Assembly: GCA_028753945.1 (NCBI GenBank)
Contig: JAPNXP010000007.1
Span: 2,542,001-2,606,000 of the forward strand
Direction of reading: 5' to 3'
DNA: 64,000 nt
DNA from: Hexactinellida sp. DTS-2022
Lineage: Eukaryota; Porifera; Hexactinellida
The position numbers and the translations under genes are program-made. Positions within the stretch are counted from its first letter, which is position 1. Each line of letters begins with the position of its first letter. The notes below the pieces were generated by a model that was not told the DNA's origin, did no database searches, and saw only the letters and a program-made list of their open reading frames with translations. Positions 49,801-61,330 of this stretch are shown in pieces.

Positions 49801-49868
49801 TGAATGTATATTAACGAATTCTCGCCCCCTCAGAATTTTACAAATTTTACAGAAATTCTACGCCTATG
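46862..49868 (+). mobile_element. Nearly whole hAT transposon
   Basis: Ends CATAGGCGTAGAATTCTG and AGAAATTCTACGCCTATG are inverted with one extra base. The flanks TTAGGATC (46854-46861) and GTAGGATC (49869-49876) are an 8-bp target duplication with one difference. 3,007 bp. G- and C-rich runs follow the left end. The transposase occupies most of it on the plus strand. The preserved ends, duplication and frame make it one of the youngest insertions here. Confidence 0.9.
47344..49674 (+). pseudogene. hAT transposase, one in-frame stop
   Basis: One frame runs from ATG 47344 to the stop ending at 49674 (776 codons) except for a TAA at 47575-47577. After the stop the longest open frame is 666 residues from 47674. 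Order: a lysine-rich N-terminus; a TTF/BED-like finger region (QKTWF, stop, EFPWVKIAQDF, YCISC); the DUF4371 block (LALRGHRDEDQTANL); the first catalytic Asp in SIIMDETADINR (about residue 168 of the 666); the second in GIRGQGYDGASNMSGK (about 233); LYCLGHQLNLVVQDAL; and the C-terminal dimerisation block CEAERSFSTLRRIHNYL (about 598). It is ZMYM1-like. All catalytic motifs are intact. Only the stop inside the zinc-finger region spoils it, unless a short intron or a start at 47674 bypasses it. Confidence 0.88.
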
Positions 49869-49876
49869 GTAGGATC

Positions 49877-50612
49877 GCCATCTAACGATGATTCAAATTG
49901 ACTTTCTTTGTCTAATGATTCGTCATCACTAATAGTTCAGTCTCAACGTTCGGAAAATCTCTCAGAAATTTATCAATGTGGGGAATACATTTTTCTAACG
50001 AAATCTGAGTGCCATTTGGAACTTAATAGGTTATAGAGGTCGCTACAGCAAAACTATTGGTCAGATTCACCTGAAATTTGAAATGTAGGTATACTTTACA
50101 GGGTACTATCCAAAAATAATCGAATCTCAATTTATCTGACTAGCATTGTTCGTCCGTAATTTAAACTTTCGTCCGAAATAGGCTATATAACAGAGAATTC
50201 CTGGGTCACAGAGCCCTACCGACTTCAAATCTACTCAGAATTCAAAGAGATTTTGCCAGATTATCTACCTGTGTGAAACAAACAGGAAAATGAATTTAAC
50301 TCAATTTCCCATCATCAGTATAGTGTGGCCTTAAACTATGTAGATAGTAGAAGTAAGAAAATTAAGCAAAGATTTAGAATAAATTCTAAGGAGTTTCTTC
50401 GGGGTAGGTTGTAGGAAAATTATGCTTCTTCGGACTTCGTGTTGTTAAATAACAATCGGTTAGAATTGTTAAAATTGGACGTATTAAATAGTTTTTCCTT
50501 CTAGACTAAGTAATCTACACATTCAATAACAAAGTCTACGCACTCTTCATTATCGAGTCTGAGAGAGTGAGTTGAATGAATCCAATTGGAAAAACCTTTT
50601 AGTTTAACTGAT
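49877..50612. other. Intron sequence, nothing recognised
   Basis: AT-rich spacer with no feature. Confidence 0.4.
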
Positions 50613-50614
50613 GC

Positions 50615-51420
50615 ATGGCCTACTATATATTACGGCTAGATAAGTAAAGTATTTGCCATTTTATTTCCAGGCCAGTGTTTACTTACTAATTGCTCGTAAA
50701 ATAAATTACCTATTGTCATGGAATAAACTGAACTTAGGTTTTCAAATACGCTGGAAACATCTAAAATACTTTTGAGAATGATTTCTCATCGGATTTAACC
50801 ACAATTACGTAATCAAATCTACATACCCATATATGGCAATGATGTTAAATAAATGTTAATTTTTTAGATAATTTGACAATCTAACTTTGCCGTTTTTATC
50901 CTAATGCATTTTTCTTGTTAAATACTAACTACAGTGACAAATTATGTAATTCCTTTCACTCAAATTCGTTTCAACGTCAATGTAAGTAAATAATTATACT
51001 ATTGTTATCAAACCATATGTTTTGTATTTTTTGAAATGTATAGTTAGATTTTAATCTAAGTCTTAAAAGTGCTGTTTGACGACGTACATTTTGCCCAGTC
51101 AGTTTAATGACCGTTCTTGTGACTTATTTAGCTAATGTTCACTGAATCTCGACTTCAATCTCCACTTCAAATCTCTACTTCATAATTAGTATGAATTACC
51201 ATATATGGGTATGTATATTTGATTACGTAATTGTGGTTAAATCCGATGAGAAATCATTCTCAAAAGTATTTTAGATGTTTCCAGCGTATTTGAAAACCTA
51301 AGTTCAGTTTATTCCATGACAATAGGTAATATATTTTACGCGCAATTAGAAAGTAAACACTGGCCTGGAAATAAAATGGCAAATACTTGACTTATCTAGC
51401 CGTATAATATAGTAGGCCAT
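50615..51420. mobile_element. P-related MITE with ~222-bp inverted arms
   Basis: Arms 50615-50837 and 51199-51420 are inverted copies with few differences. The ends read ATGGCCTACTATATATTACG, close to ATAGCCTACTATACATAAGG of the P element at 15199 (17 of the first 22 bases match). The flanks AACTGATG and GACTGGTG agree at six of eight, allowing an 8-bp duplication with one offset base. No gene inside. Confidence 0.72.
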
Positions 51421-52800
51421 GACTGGTGAATACATCATTGTAAACACGTTCAAAAGTGTAAACGCCACATTTAGGACGGGAGCGATGGGCAAAGTATTCG
51501 AGAAATTAGGTGGTTTGGTGGCGTTAGCCAGCAAAAATCATATTTAAGCCACTTAATTATATAAGCCTTTGGTGGCTTAACTATACATCAGTAAATTGTG
51601 AACTATTTGAATTGCGTAGATAATATTTTCGTAGGATTATTTGTTTTTAACATTAATGTTGTCATACGGCATCAGATGTTTATTAAACCATCAGCGAGTT
51701 GTAAAACCGGCCGTTGATTATTATTTAGCCATCAAAAAGATGAGATATTGGAATAATTAACCATCATCAAAATTGCATTTTTTCGAGAACAGCAATCAGC
51801 AAACCGAAATTTCCAGGCCTGCTAACAGAATCTTTACTCAAACGTTAATTCGCAATCACGTTTAAGGAATAATCTAATCTTATAAAATCATCATGGATGA
51901 TAGAAATTCTTTTTTAATATTAGCAAACTGTCTGCAAAAATTGGTACAGTGATGTCTACCAAAATATATATATATATCATATCAAAATCAATAGCCGACA
52001 GTTGTGAAGCTTTAATACGGCATGAACCCAAATATCAGTAATATAAATTTATGTAGCGCAATAAATATATTCATGACAAAGTCCCTTTTGTTGCCGTAGC
52101 ATGTTCGTGCCTACACTCTTCAAGACCTATCAAAAGTATTTGAAAAACTAAAATTTTATTCCAGACGGATTAAGCTTCTTTTTAGGGTTTCAAAGGCATT
52201 TAACCTACATTGGAAAGACATGGCTATAATAGCTATAAATATCATAAGCATGCGATTTTACGACATAAGTGTCCCTAAAGTGCCAGTTGTGGCACAATTG
52301 GAAGAGTAGGCAATGTTACTGTATCTGAGTGGAAAATAATCGAAATGACAGGAAATATGTATCTAGAGTAATTCGACCACGTCCTTTTCAAATGTGAAAT
52401 CAGAAATCCACATTCTAATTGGCTTATAACGATCATAATTATCCATTTATGTTAATTACGGGTATATACTCAGTGAGCTTATTCGTTAAGGTAGCATTTT
52501 AGAGCCTATTAACCGCAGCTAGTTAACTTAAATAAAAGGATCATAATAAATAATTCTAAGTACCAAATGGTTAATTATGATTACTTAAAACTTTAAATAA
52601 GTTATTTTTGGTAAACAAAAGTATTGTAATTAAGTAATATAAAACAAAGGAATTAGCATCAAATAATATGTGGTCTAATAAAGAGGATGCAATGAAGAAA
52701 AAATGGCTCAAAGAATTTGACTAAAGTATCAAAAGAATATTTAATAAGTAAATATTTCCAAGGATCTTGTATTATTGTTTGCACATTTAGCTTCACAAAG
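51421..52800. other. Intron sequence, nothing recognised
   Basis: AT-rich. A short (AT)n run lies at 51964-51980. No coding signal that I trust. Confidence 0.4.
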
Positions 52801-52805
52801 TGGAG

Positions 52806-53880
52806 CTGATCTTTTGGCGTTGAATAACAAGTTGAGGCATCCACAAAAATTCCACTCCTCGCCAAGATATGATGTCAATGTTACACTTGATAGGTAGGTG
52901 AATTCAGATAGTCGCACATAATTCGCACACTCTATAAGCTGAAAATGGGATATTAATCAACACTAGGGCGCTTCGGTTGGTAGCTCGCTTAGCGTTAGAA
53001 CACAACCACACACTAACCGCTTCGCGATTGGTGAAAAACGTGAATTGGCCTAAATAGTCAATAGAATAATGTCAAATTATATTGACTAAGTCATCATGAG
53101 AAAAATAGTAAGCATTTTGGCAATCTGGTGAGACCAATGTGTCCGTCTCATGAATGTGCATGCTATATTACATTTTCAGATTTCATCTCTTAGAGGGGGG
53201 AATTTGTGCGATTAACATAATTTTTAAGTATAATAAATTTGACAATGTCGTCATAGCTTGGTGACGTGTGACAAATCAGACTGGAAACCAAAACATGATG
53301 TCGAGCGCAAAAGGTTATCCCCAATGCCAAAAATTAGCTCTGGATACCATCCAGTTTCTTCAATGTAACTTGGAACATACAAACAAATATATTCAAGTTC
53401 AAACAATGACAATATACCGTAAATAGGCCTATAACTTTCAAAATTTACAATATTAAATTTCAATGAATACGGTATTATTAGATAATGAGTGAGCATATTG
53501 ATAATCTGTTGCAACCAACATGTCCGAATTTGTAATGTACATGTTCCAATAAATTTCAAATATTTATGTCTCAGAGGGTGCGAAAATACGACTGGATTAT
53601 CAAGTTTCTCAATAATTGAGAATGATATAATAACTCGGTGAGGAGATGCAAATTTCGGGGGGGAACCTTAACATGTTGACAGGCGTCAAATGTTACTCGT
53701 ATATACCAAATATCTGATTTCAAAAACTCCAGTTTATTCAAACGAATCGGGAAATATAAAATCAATGAGTTTCAATATAGAATCGAATATCGGTAGAAAG
53801 TGCAAACCACCGCGAAGCAGTTGATGTGTTGTTGTGTTCTGCCGCGAAGCGACTTAACAAGTGAAACCCGATAGTATTAT
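52806..53880. mobile_element. Cluster of nested Helitron copies
   Basis: At least three pieces of the 44390 family. 52806-52960 matches its middle in plus orientation. 52963 to about 53420 is a minus-strand copy ending CTAG-T at 52963 with the hairpin AACCGCTTCGCGATTGG. From about 53440 there is a further body copy in minus orientation. A plus-orientation 3' end with CCGCGAAGCAGTTG and TGCCGCGAAGCGACTTAAC finishes near 53872. The minus-strand open frames here are by-products of the repeat. Confidence 0.65.
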
Positions 53881-54379
53881 AATAAAATAAACTTTGTCTT
53901 GTTTCCCAAGGCTGGTACGCCATAATCGAGTTCTACTATATTTCTATTTTAATTGATGTATGTACTACATCCCAAAATAGCATTAGAATGCAGTGTTAGA
54001 GGAACATTGTGCTGTAATCGTAATTATTCAGTTTAGATTGCCATTTAGTAAAGCATATATTTTGACGACTATAGCAACTAACAAGAATTTGCAAGATCCA
54101 AAATTGTTTTTATAATTATTTTTATAACAGTTAACTTCAATCAACTATTTACGAATTTTATATAATGGTGTAATTAGATATCGATGCTGTAACTAATACA
54201 AAATTATTAAAAATTACATATTATAATGACTAAAGGTTAAGACTTGCCATACATGTCAGATGACAGCGGCCTTGCCACCACAACCGCAAAAGGAGCTCCA
54301 ACCAATCCCACCTCCATCTAAATTCTAAAACGTGGAAACATTTAGGGATGAACCTTATATATAATTTATCTGAGATGTA

Positions 54380-55621
54380 AAGATGAATATAAACACATTT
54401 TAGTCACTGTTTGTTATCTGAGAAAATACTTTGCAGTGCGCTCTCTCATGTTGAAGACATCAGAAGAAGTAATCCAGAATCTTAAAGATATCTACCTCGA
54501 TATGGGATTACCCGATATTATTCAGCACGACCAAGGAAGGGAGTTCAAAAGTAGCGTGAGTTGTGTAATGATTTTTCTACATTCTAATCAAATATTGTCA
54601 GTGACATATAGCTAAATATGTATTTTTAATAATATTAGTACGTATTCGATAGTAATCTTGCTTGTGTTATTCATAGATATTTCAGGAATTTCTCGGAAAT
54701 TAGGAGTTGAAAATCGTAGCACTCGTGCATTCCGATGGCTAACGGTTTAGTCGAAGCACATAATAAGATTCTCAAAATGTAGTGTTATTAGTTAACTAGT
54801 AATTGATAACAACAATTCGAATGCATGATTTAGGATAATATACCAACTATGAAAATATTCTTTAGCAAACTGAACAGATGGAGATCCAGACTGGGGATCA
54901 TTGGAAAAATCTGCTAAAAGCTGCTGCTATAACAATGAATTCTACCTTTGAAAGGTCACTTGGACAAACTTCATTCAAGGTTATGTGGGGAAGAGAGTCC
55001 AGGTATCAAGATCTTCTGTCGACCATAAACAACCTGCAGTGCAACACTGAAGAAGATTCTGCAATAGACGATGCTATTATGAGCGGGGTTATTCCTCCAC
55101 TCAATGATATTGAAGAAATATCAGACATCTTTTCTCCACCACTTGACATTCGCCAAGAGGTTACTAGTAATGATGAATCTCGTACTTCTACACAGCAATC
55201 AGCAATGTATAGTATCAACTTTGAGCAAATCAAACAGAAGATGCAATATGATAAGAAGGTCAACGAAGGACGGTTAGTTGAGCTTTATAGATTCAACAAT
55301 GTTTTCTTACTCACATTATATTATCATTATGACATCTGTAGTGCCGATCTGAAGATGGATGATAAGATCATATACACTAACAAGCTTAATCTAAAACACT
55401 TACCCAAAACGAAGAAGCAATCAATATATATTGGTCCTTACACGGTGTCGAAAGTAACAGATAATCATGTTACTATTTCTCAGACAGAATTAGGAGCCAA
55501 AACAAACAAGAAAATTCCAATCCATATCACACGTCCTTATTTTTTAAGAAACACTAAGAAGAAAGTAAACCTCGATTCTAGCATAGGTGTCGACACATCA
55601 CAGGTACTATTGATTAATTAA
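54380..55621 (+). pseudogene. Integrase fossil (Gypsy/Ginger type)
   Basis: This is a retroviral-type integrase relic. A catalytic-core piece at about 54384-54560 contains LKDIYLDMGLPDIIQHDQGR, a small piece near 54730-54780 has a NGLVEAHNKILK motif, and a 247-residue open stretch at 54878-55621 holds NSTFERSLGQTSFKVMWGRE and an IYIGPYTVSKVTDNHVTI barrel-like C-terminus. The pieces are separated by short non-coding stretches of intron-like size. No LTRs, reverse transcriptase or gag were seen. It may be an LTR-element remnant, a Ginger DNA transposon or an integrase-derived gene. Broken in a few places. Confidence 0.62.
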
Positions 55622-56185
55622 ATCTACATAACTAGTGTCAATTTCATTGAAAACATTTAATTTTAGACTTGCCTGAATCTCTATGGATTTACACTAGTAT
55701 CCATATTTACACATCTAACTACAGTCAAAGTAAGGATTCCATTCACTACATTCCTGAATAGTTGTCGAGAAGTGATTGTTTTTTAGAACTTACTTCTCCA
55801 ATTGATGTCAATTTCAGTTATCTCATAAACTTCCAAGCAATAATGATTACTTCACCATTTTTTTAATTTTCTCGAAAATTCTAAGACAGAATATTCTTCA
55901 AGGAACTTTCGCGACTCCTTTACATGAGAAATTTGTACAGAAGCTTAAACAAACTACACATCTATACACAGTGGGTTATTTTGGAAGTTCACGGGAAGTA
56001 GGCATTTCCTTGCTATATAGAGCAATGAAATGTATTATAAATGTATAGGTTATCATACTCAAAAAATCGAATTACACCCTCAGATTTTTTATATGGCTTC
56101 AATTTTTTGGGTTATGACGTCATCATGACATATCATTTTCAAATAATTTTATTTTCTGATTTTAAGTTATGCAGTATCATGCACA
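55622..56185. other. Intron sequence, nothing recognised
   Basis: AT-rich spacer, no feature. Confidence 0.4.
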
Positions 56186-56193
56186 GTACACAG

Positions 56194-56407
56194 CAGGGTG
56201 TTATCCAGGCGTATTGGGCGCTCCTAAAGGATCGTAATTTGGATGGATTTTAATCTAGGCGTACAAAAATCGTGTCTAGGCGTACAATATTGAGAGATGC
56301 TCCCATAGACTTAATACAAAATGTGCAAACTAGGCGTACAAAATGAAAAATGAACGAGCTCAAACTAAATCTAGGCGCGCAGAAATTTTTGTCTGGATTA
56401 AAGCCTG
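56194..56407. mobile_element. hAT MITE, perfect target duplication
   Basis: CAGGGTGTTATCCAGGCG and GTCTGGATTAAAGCCTG are inverted. GTACACAG flanks both sides exactly (56186-56193 and 56408-56415). 214 bp with repeated CTAGGCGTACAAAAT motifs. Same family as 41501-41685. Confidence 0.9.
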
Positions 56408-56454
56408 GTACACAGTATAAACAATTACAGTTTGAGCTATGTAGAAATAGACAA

Positions 56455-56770
56455 CTATATCACAAGTTTATTGAACAGTAAAGAATCGAACAGTTTGTCT
56501 TGATTCAAAAGCGGTACTTTGCTAACTTTACATTTTTCACTCCTAATATGGCCTATTTCACCACAATGCTTGCAAATTAATGTTCTACGATAGCTAGAGA
56601 GGAGAGGATCACTCTGACTGAGAAGACGAGTGAACACATCTTTTAAGTTGAGGGTAAAAGAATTTTTTCTGGATAGATGTTCTCGATAGCGCCGGATTAA
56701 CTTATTGCATGATTCTATTGCTTCCTCTGAATATTCTTTAAGTCCATATCCATCGTTGCAATCTCGAATT
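56455..56770 (-). pseudogene. Orphan transposon protein fragment, second copy
   Basis: The minus strand, in one frame from about 56765, reads DGYGLKEYSEEAIESCNKLI, RRYREHLSRKNSFTLNLKDV, FTRLLSQSDPLLSSYRRTLI and CKHCGEIGHIRSEKC. It is the same block as 40284-40450 but better kept. It adds a CCHC-like zinc knuckle (CKHCGEIGHIRSEKC) that the other copy does not show. No inverted repeats were found around it. Confidence 0.58.
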
Positions 56771-58753
56771 TACTAGTATTAATTAATGGTATTTTAAAAT
56801 AATTAATCTATAAGGGAAAACACGTATAGCTAGACTAGATCCTATCTTTTTGAAGGCAATTGGATTAGAGTTAAATCTTTCAATTATAAGAATTATAAAT
56901 ATGATGTATTGTAGCCAACAAAATGCTTTAAATAGAAAAATTTAAGAATTGTAATACATCGAATTTAGTAATCGTTTTGCGAACCAGTTACCTTATTCTT
57001 GTATTCGGAAGTGAAAAATAACTAACGCATTCCATTTAATTTCGGTATTTGATTCAAGAATATATGCTGTTAGTTCGGATTACATCAAATTTAATGATCA
57101 ATGCTAATGATATTCGTGATTACTTCGTTGAGTCTTTCTAATATCAAGATGTATAAAATTATAACTATAAATACGATAGAGTTTAGGAATTAGTGAATTA
57201 GGATGGTTTCAATGATAAATGTGTACGAGACGTTGACAGAAGAAATTTAGAATCAGCCGAAGAGCAGATCGAGCTGTCAAGATGCAGTCGAACAATTTTA
57301 ATTAATTAATTCTTATAATTAAGAGCAGAGAATCCCTGGAGAATGAGAGAAGAGTATGGAAGGATGAGAAAAATGTTCGAAAAGAAAAATTAGGGAGAAA
57401 ATTTGAAAACTGCAAAACATGGAGACTTAGCAGGAGGGTTCCGAGAAGTGGAGGGATATCATTGGAAACTAAAATAATTTGTATACTGTATTATTTAGAT
57501 GTTTGTTGTGTCAATTAATCAAATAAAGTTGAGTTGCTACTATAAATTAATTAATTGTATTAATAAATACATAAACAAGGGAGAATATAGATACACAGAT
57601 TAATTAATAAAGACGGCCTTCTTTGAATAAAGCGGGATAATTTTATGTAAAGCGGGATAAGGGATGATTTATGTAGTAGAGAGTAAATTTAGATAAACAT
57701 TAATTTTAGAATAAATTAATTTGTAAAGTGGAAATTCTTTTCACTACCAGCGCCTCAAAGGACCACAGTAGAATGCAAAAGCAACCCAGAATTCACTAAT
57801 TATACAAAGTCTCAAATTTACAATTTAAATAGTATAACATGAAACAATAAACTTATAGTAGAGTGGATAAAATCTGTCTCATATAGTTGCGTTCAGAATA
57901 TCACAGCGTCTCAAAATACCACAGTATAATGTAATAGTACACCCATGGTGTATAGATTGTATCACATAGGCGTTCCAAAATACTACAGCGTCTCAAAATA
58001 CAACAGAACAGTTCTTATGGAAAAGCGCAATATAATTTCGACAGAACATAAAAGTACTGCTGACTGATGAAGTAAATTAGGAAGGATGTGGAATGGGCGA
58101 TTTTAGAAAGTAGGAAATGATTTCTACAATTATTATCGCAATAATGATAAGTAAAGGGATTTTAAAAAGAAAAAGTAGAATTACTAGAGAGAATAAGTTA
58201 AATTTCAAAGTAAATGGATGTTGGAGGTTAAAACAATAAGTCAGGGGAAATAATTATTGTGCGGAATATTATAGTTTTAGAGTTTAGACCATATCGGAGT
58301 GAATGAATGCTAAAAAGCATAAGAAAGGTCATTTATAGATAAATGAAATATCTAGCAATATTGCCTCAATGCAGAAAAATGAGTCACAATGCATACTATT
58401 TAACCAGGCTGACCAGACGTCCCTCAGTATTTCTTCGGGATTTTTGTTCTCATTGTCCGATCTCAATTCCAGATTTATCACAACTTATACAATCCGGCTT
58501 CTCAGAAACGGTCAGCTTCCTAAACCGGGAACCTCATTGGTGACAATAGAAGCAAAATGTGCATTCATTAACAAATAATGGAGTTTTATGATAAAACTAT
58601 GCAAAATACATATCTTAAATTATCCTCAACCCGTTAAAACATCATTTTTGATGTATGAATGAATCTATAAAAAATGGATTAGAAAGTTGAGGATTCTCAT
58701 TATTGCACCAATATTACACGCATGTTTTAATACGAAACCAGATAATAACTTAC
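56771..58753. repeat. Intron with dispersed short repeats
   Basis: AAAGCGGGATAA occurs twice at 57630-57662. A motif close to CAGCGTCTCAAAATACCACAG occurs near 57750, 57903 and 57984. Otherwise plain A-rich sequence. Confidence 0.45.
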
Positions 58754-59308
58754 TTTGAATTCAAGAATATATTTGATAACATTAATAAATCATCACTGTA
58801 AGAAAAATGAAAACAATCGAATAAAGCAAGAAGTTCCATCATATGGAAAGGGAAATGTTTGGATAATAAATATCGCTTCAATTGTTTCCAGATAAACATG
58901 GACAATTCTTGATTACTATGTAGATGATTTAAAAATCTATCAGCAGATAATTCACGCGTAAAAGTCAACAATACTTGAGCAACATTCTCCTCTTTCAATA
59001 ATTCAAGATGGTATCTTTTGGGAAGTGTTAAAGTAAAAGAGAAAAGGTCAAAAATTATAGCATTGAAAATATATCGATGTAAAGGATTCTGACAAGTATC
59101 TAAACAATCCTTAATCGAACCGATTACCTCATTCCAGAAGATAGGTGTACTAGCTTCAGAACCACAAATATGAAACAACTTCAAAAACAATATAGGAAAG
59201 TGATTTTTCATTCTTTGCAAGTGTAAAAGAGAACTTTCACCACAGGAACTGTTGCCAAGATACATGATGATTATTTTATGAATATACAGTTTAATACAAC
59301 TTGATATT
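58754..59308 (-). CDS. Host gene exon (first one in window)
   Basis: This is the largest exon, ending at a consensus GTAAGT donor in phase 2. Its acceptor is either TCTTTCAAAG (exon from 59308) or ATCATATAG (from 59324). An upstream in-frame stop shows the frame does not extend further. It encodes about 185 residues, including LLHLQRMKNHFPILFLKLFH, FWNEVIGSIKDCLDTCQNPL, FSFTLTLPKRYHLELLKEEN and WKQLKRYLLSKHFPFHMMEL, then LLALFDCFHFSYSDDLLMLS. The leucine-rich amphipathic helices suggest an alpha-solenoid (HEAT/ARM-like) scaffold, which is inference. It could alternatively be the first coding exon from ATG 59265, but the open frame upstream argues against that. Confidence 0.78.
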
Positions 59309-59324
59309 CTTTGAAAGATGTTAT

Positions 59325-59850
59325 CTATATGATATCAAGGGATTAGTTCAAGTATAGGTGTCGATATAGCACTACCGTACTTCGACTAGTCATACAAGCG
59401 TACCATTAGTTTTCGAGGAATTTGCAAAACTATCGGAAAGGGCAGTTCACTCCGGCAAGGACTTATTGGCATACCGGGTAGAGACGATGCCTTTGATTTC
59501 AATACTACTGTAAAAGGACACAGTTATTGAAACTTCATTTGTCAACTAAACAAATATTGCTTTTAAAACCCATAAATATAAATACAGTATTGAATTAGCA
59601 ATTAGGAAACTTAGTAACAAATCATGGCTCAATTTACTTAAGGACAAACAACTGGTAAATAAAATGTAACAAAGGATTTGTTGGAGTTATCCCTCACGAA
59701 AAAAACAATCAGTCGATAACTTCAATATTTGGTATATTATGTTATGGGTAGTTAATAACTGAAACTTGTGAATGTAAATAAACCATTCAAATAATATAAA
59801 TGTTGATTATATTTGACATTACCGTCAATTCTTCATTATATTCTTAACTA
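59325..59850. other. Intron sequence, nothing recognised
   Basis: AT-rich spacer between the exon and a hAT scrap. Confidence 0.4.
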
Positions 59851-59879
59851 AATGAAATAGATAGCAGTGGTTCGCATAT

Positions 59880-60248
59880 GCTTCAGAATCAAGGTTGGAG
59901 ACAAGCTGTGAAGGAGTTCTAGCAGCAATGACAAGAGACAACACACTGGCCAACTTCCTTCCAGACTTAGTAACTCTGCTTAGGATATATTTGACTCTTC
60001 CATCTACATCCTGTGAAGCCGAAATAAGTTTTTCTGTGCTCCTGCACCTGAAGAACTATATGAGGACGACGATGAGTCAAAACAGACTGAACTATTAGTG
60101 CATATTGCCTGTGTACAAGAACATCGTCGACACACTTGACCAATCACAGCTTGTTGATGAATTCGCAATGAGGAATGAGCAACGGCAGGCAAGATTTGCT
60201 CTAGGGGTGACAACAGACACTAAAACTAAGAAACCTTACTTGTCCTAA
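59880..60248 (+). pseudogene. hAT transposase C-terminal fragment
   Basis: LVTLLRIYLTLPSTSCEAEI, then SFSVLLHLKNYMRTTMSQNR is the hAT dimerisation block. An in-frame stop at 60096-60098 interrupts, after which ILPVYKNIVDTLDQSQLVDEF and NEQRQARF continue the normal end of the protein to 60248. Upstream catalytic parts are absent. It differs from the copies at 20.9 and 49.5 kb, so it is a separate family member. Confidence 0.78.
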
Positions 60249-60289
60249 TTTTTGTTAAGAGAAAATTAATAGTTCGCAACCTACTAAAT

Positions 60290-61300
60290 TGAGTTTGTGG
60301 GGTTATTTCGGTTTGAAAATGCCAGGGTGCCAGACACCTTTGGCACCATGGCATCACAGCCGCGGATGATGGTTTCCTCAATCAAGCGGTAATACTTAGT
60401 CTCAAGTCAGAGGTTGAAGCAAATAAAAGATTTAAGATCCAAACTTTCCAGGAGTTACAAGATAATATACCTTTTCTCTCTATACATAAAAACGTGGTGC
60501 TTTTAGTACCTTAACAATATTCGTTAATTATTATTTGCCTTGGTTTTCATAATCGTAAAATTGGAGTTGATAAGTACTTGTCAGTCGAATTTGATTGTTC
60601 CGTTAAAGGTTAAATGTTTTCAATTTCTCAAGTAACGTTGAGTAATATTCGACAAGTTGTATCTATACTGATAAAGGTTTCAATCGACTACTTTCTATAT
60701 ACACTGAAAATTTTCCCACTAGTTCTAATTTAAGTTGATTAATACGCGTATTTCGTATAATACGTAATAAGCTATCGACCAGTACGTATTATACGTTAAA
60801 TCTATGATCAATCAGGGATGTTTTCGAAGTAAATTCAATAGTATATTTCTAATTCTTGTTGTAAATACAACATCTAGCAAATAATCATATTTGTACTATA
60901 CAAACTATACTACGAGTCGATTAACAATAAAAGAACACCGATTAAACCAAAAGTTGTTCAAAGCAAATTCCATGAGCTTCGATATTGTTTGTAAGGTATA
61001 CGCAGGGCCGGGGAGAGGGGGGGGGGTTGCTTGGGGTAAAACCGGGGGCCCCGGGATAACTAGGGGCCCGGATCGGCATCTGAATGTTTCTTTAGGACTT
61101 TATAATATTGAGTCTGCAAAATAGTTATTGTGCCTTATAATACATCTTTCACCACAATATGAATTCCTTCGTTGCACTAATAATTGTTATCATCAATATA
61201 CAGTATATCACAAAGGATCCTATGTGTCACTAATAAATTGTTACTAATCGTATTTCATTGGTTGAAACCATATTATTTGTTTTTGCCAAGCTTGACTCAT
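60290..61300. other. Spacer with a GC-rich hAT-like scrap
   Basis: Near 60325-60350, GGTGCCAGACACCTTTGGCACC forms a small imperfect hairpin. At 61004-61075, CAGGGCCGGGGAG and G/C runs resemble a hAT-type end with no partner. Otherwise plain AT-rich DNA. Confidence 0.35.
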
Positions 61301-61330
61301 TGAGAAATCCAGGGTTGCCAACCCTCCCGC

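Noticed and set aside
52659-52865. Minus-strand frame as an extra host exon
   Set aside because: About a third of it is Helitron sequence (from 52806), there is no good donor, and the flanking exons already join in phase without it.
53251-53559. 102-codon minus-strand frame
   Set aside because: It lies wholly within Helitron-family repeat sequence.
60891-61124. 77-codon plus-strand frame
   Set aside because: It runs through a G-rich hAT-like scrap and has no coding features.
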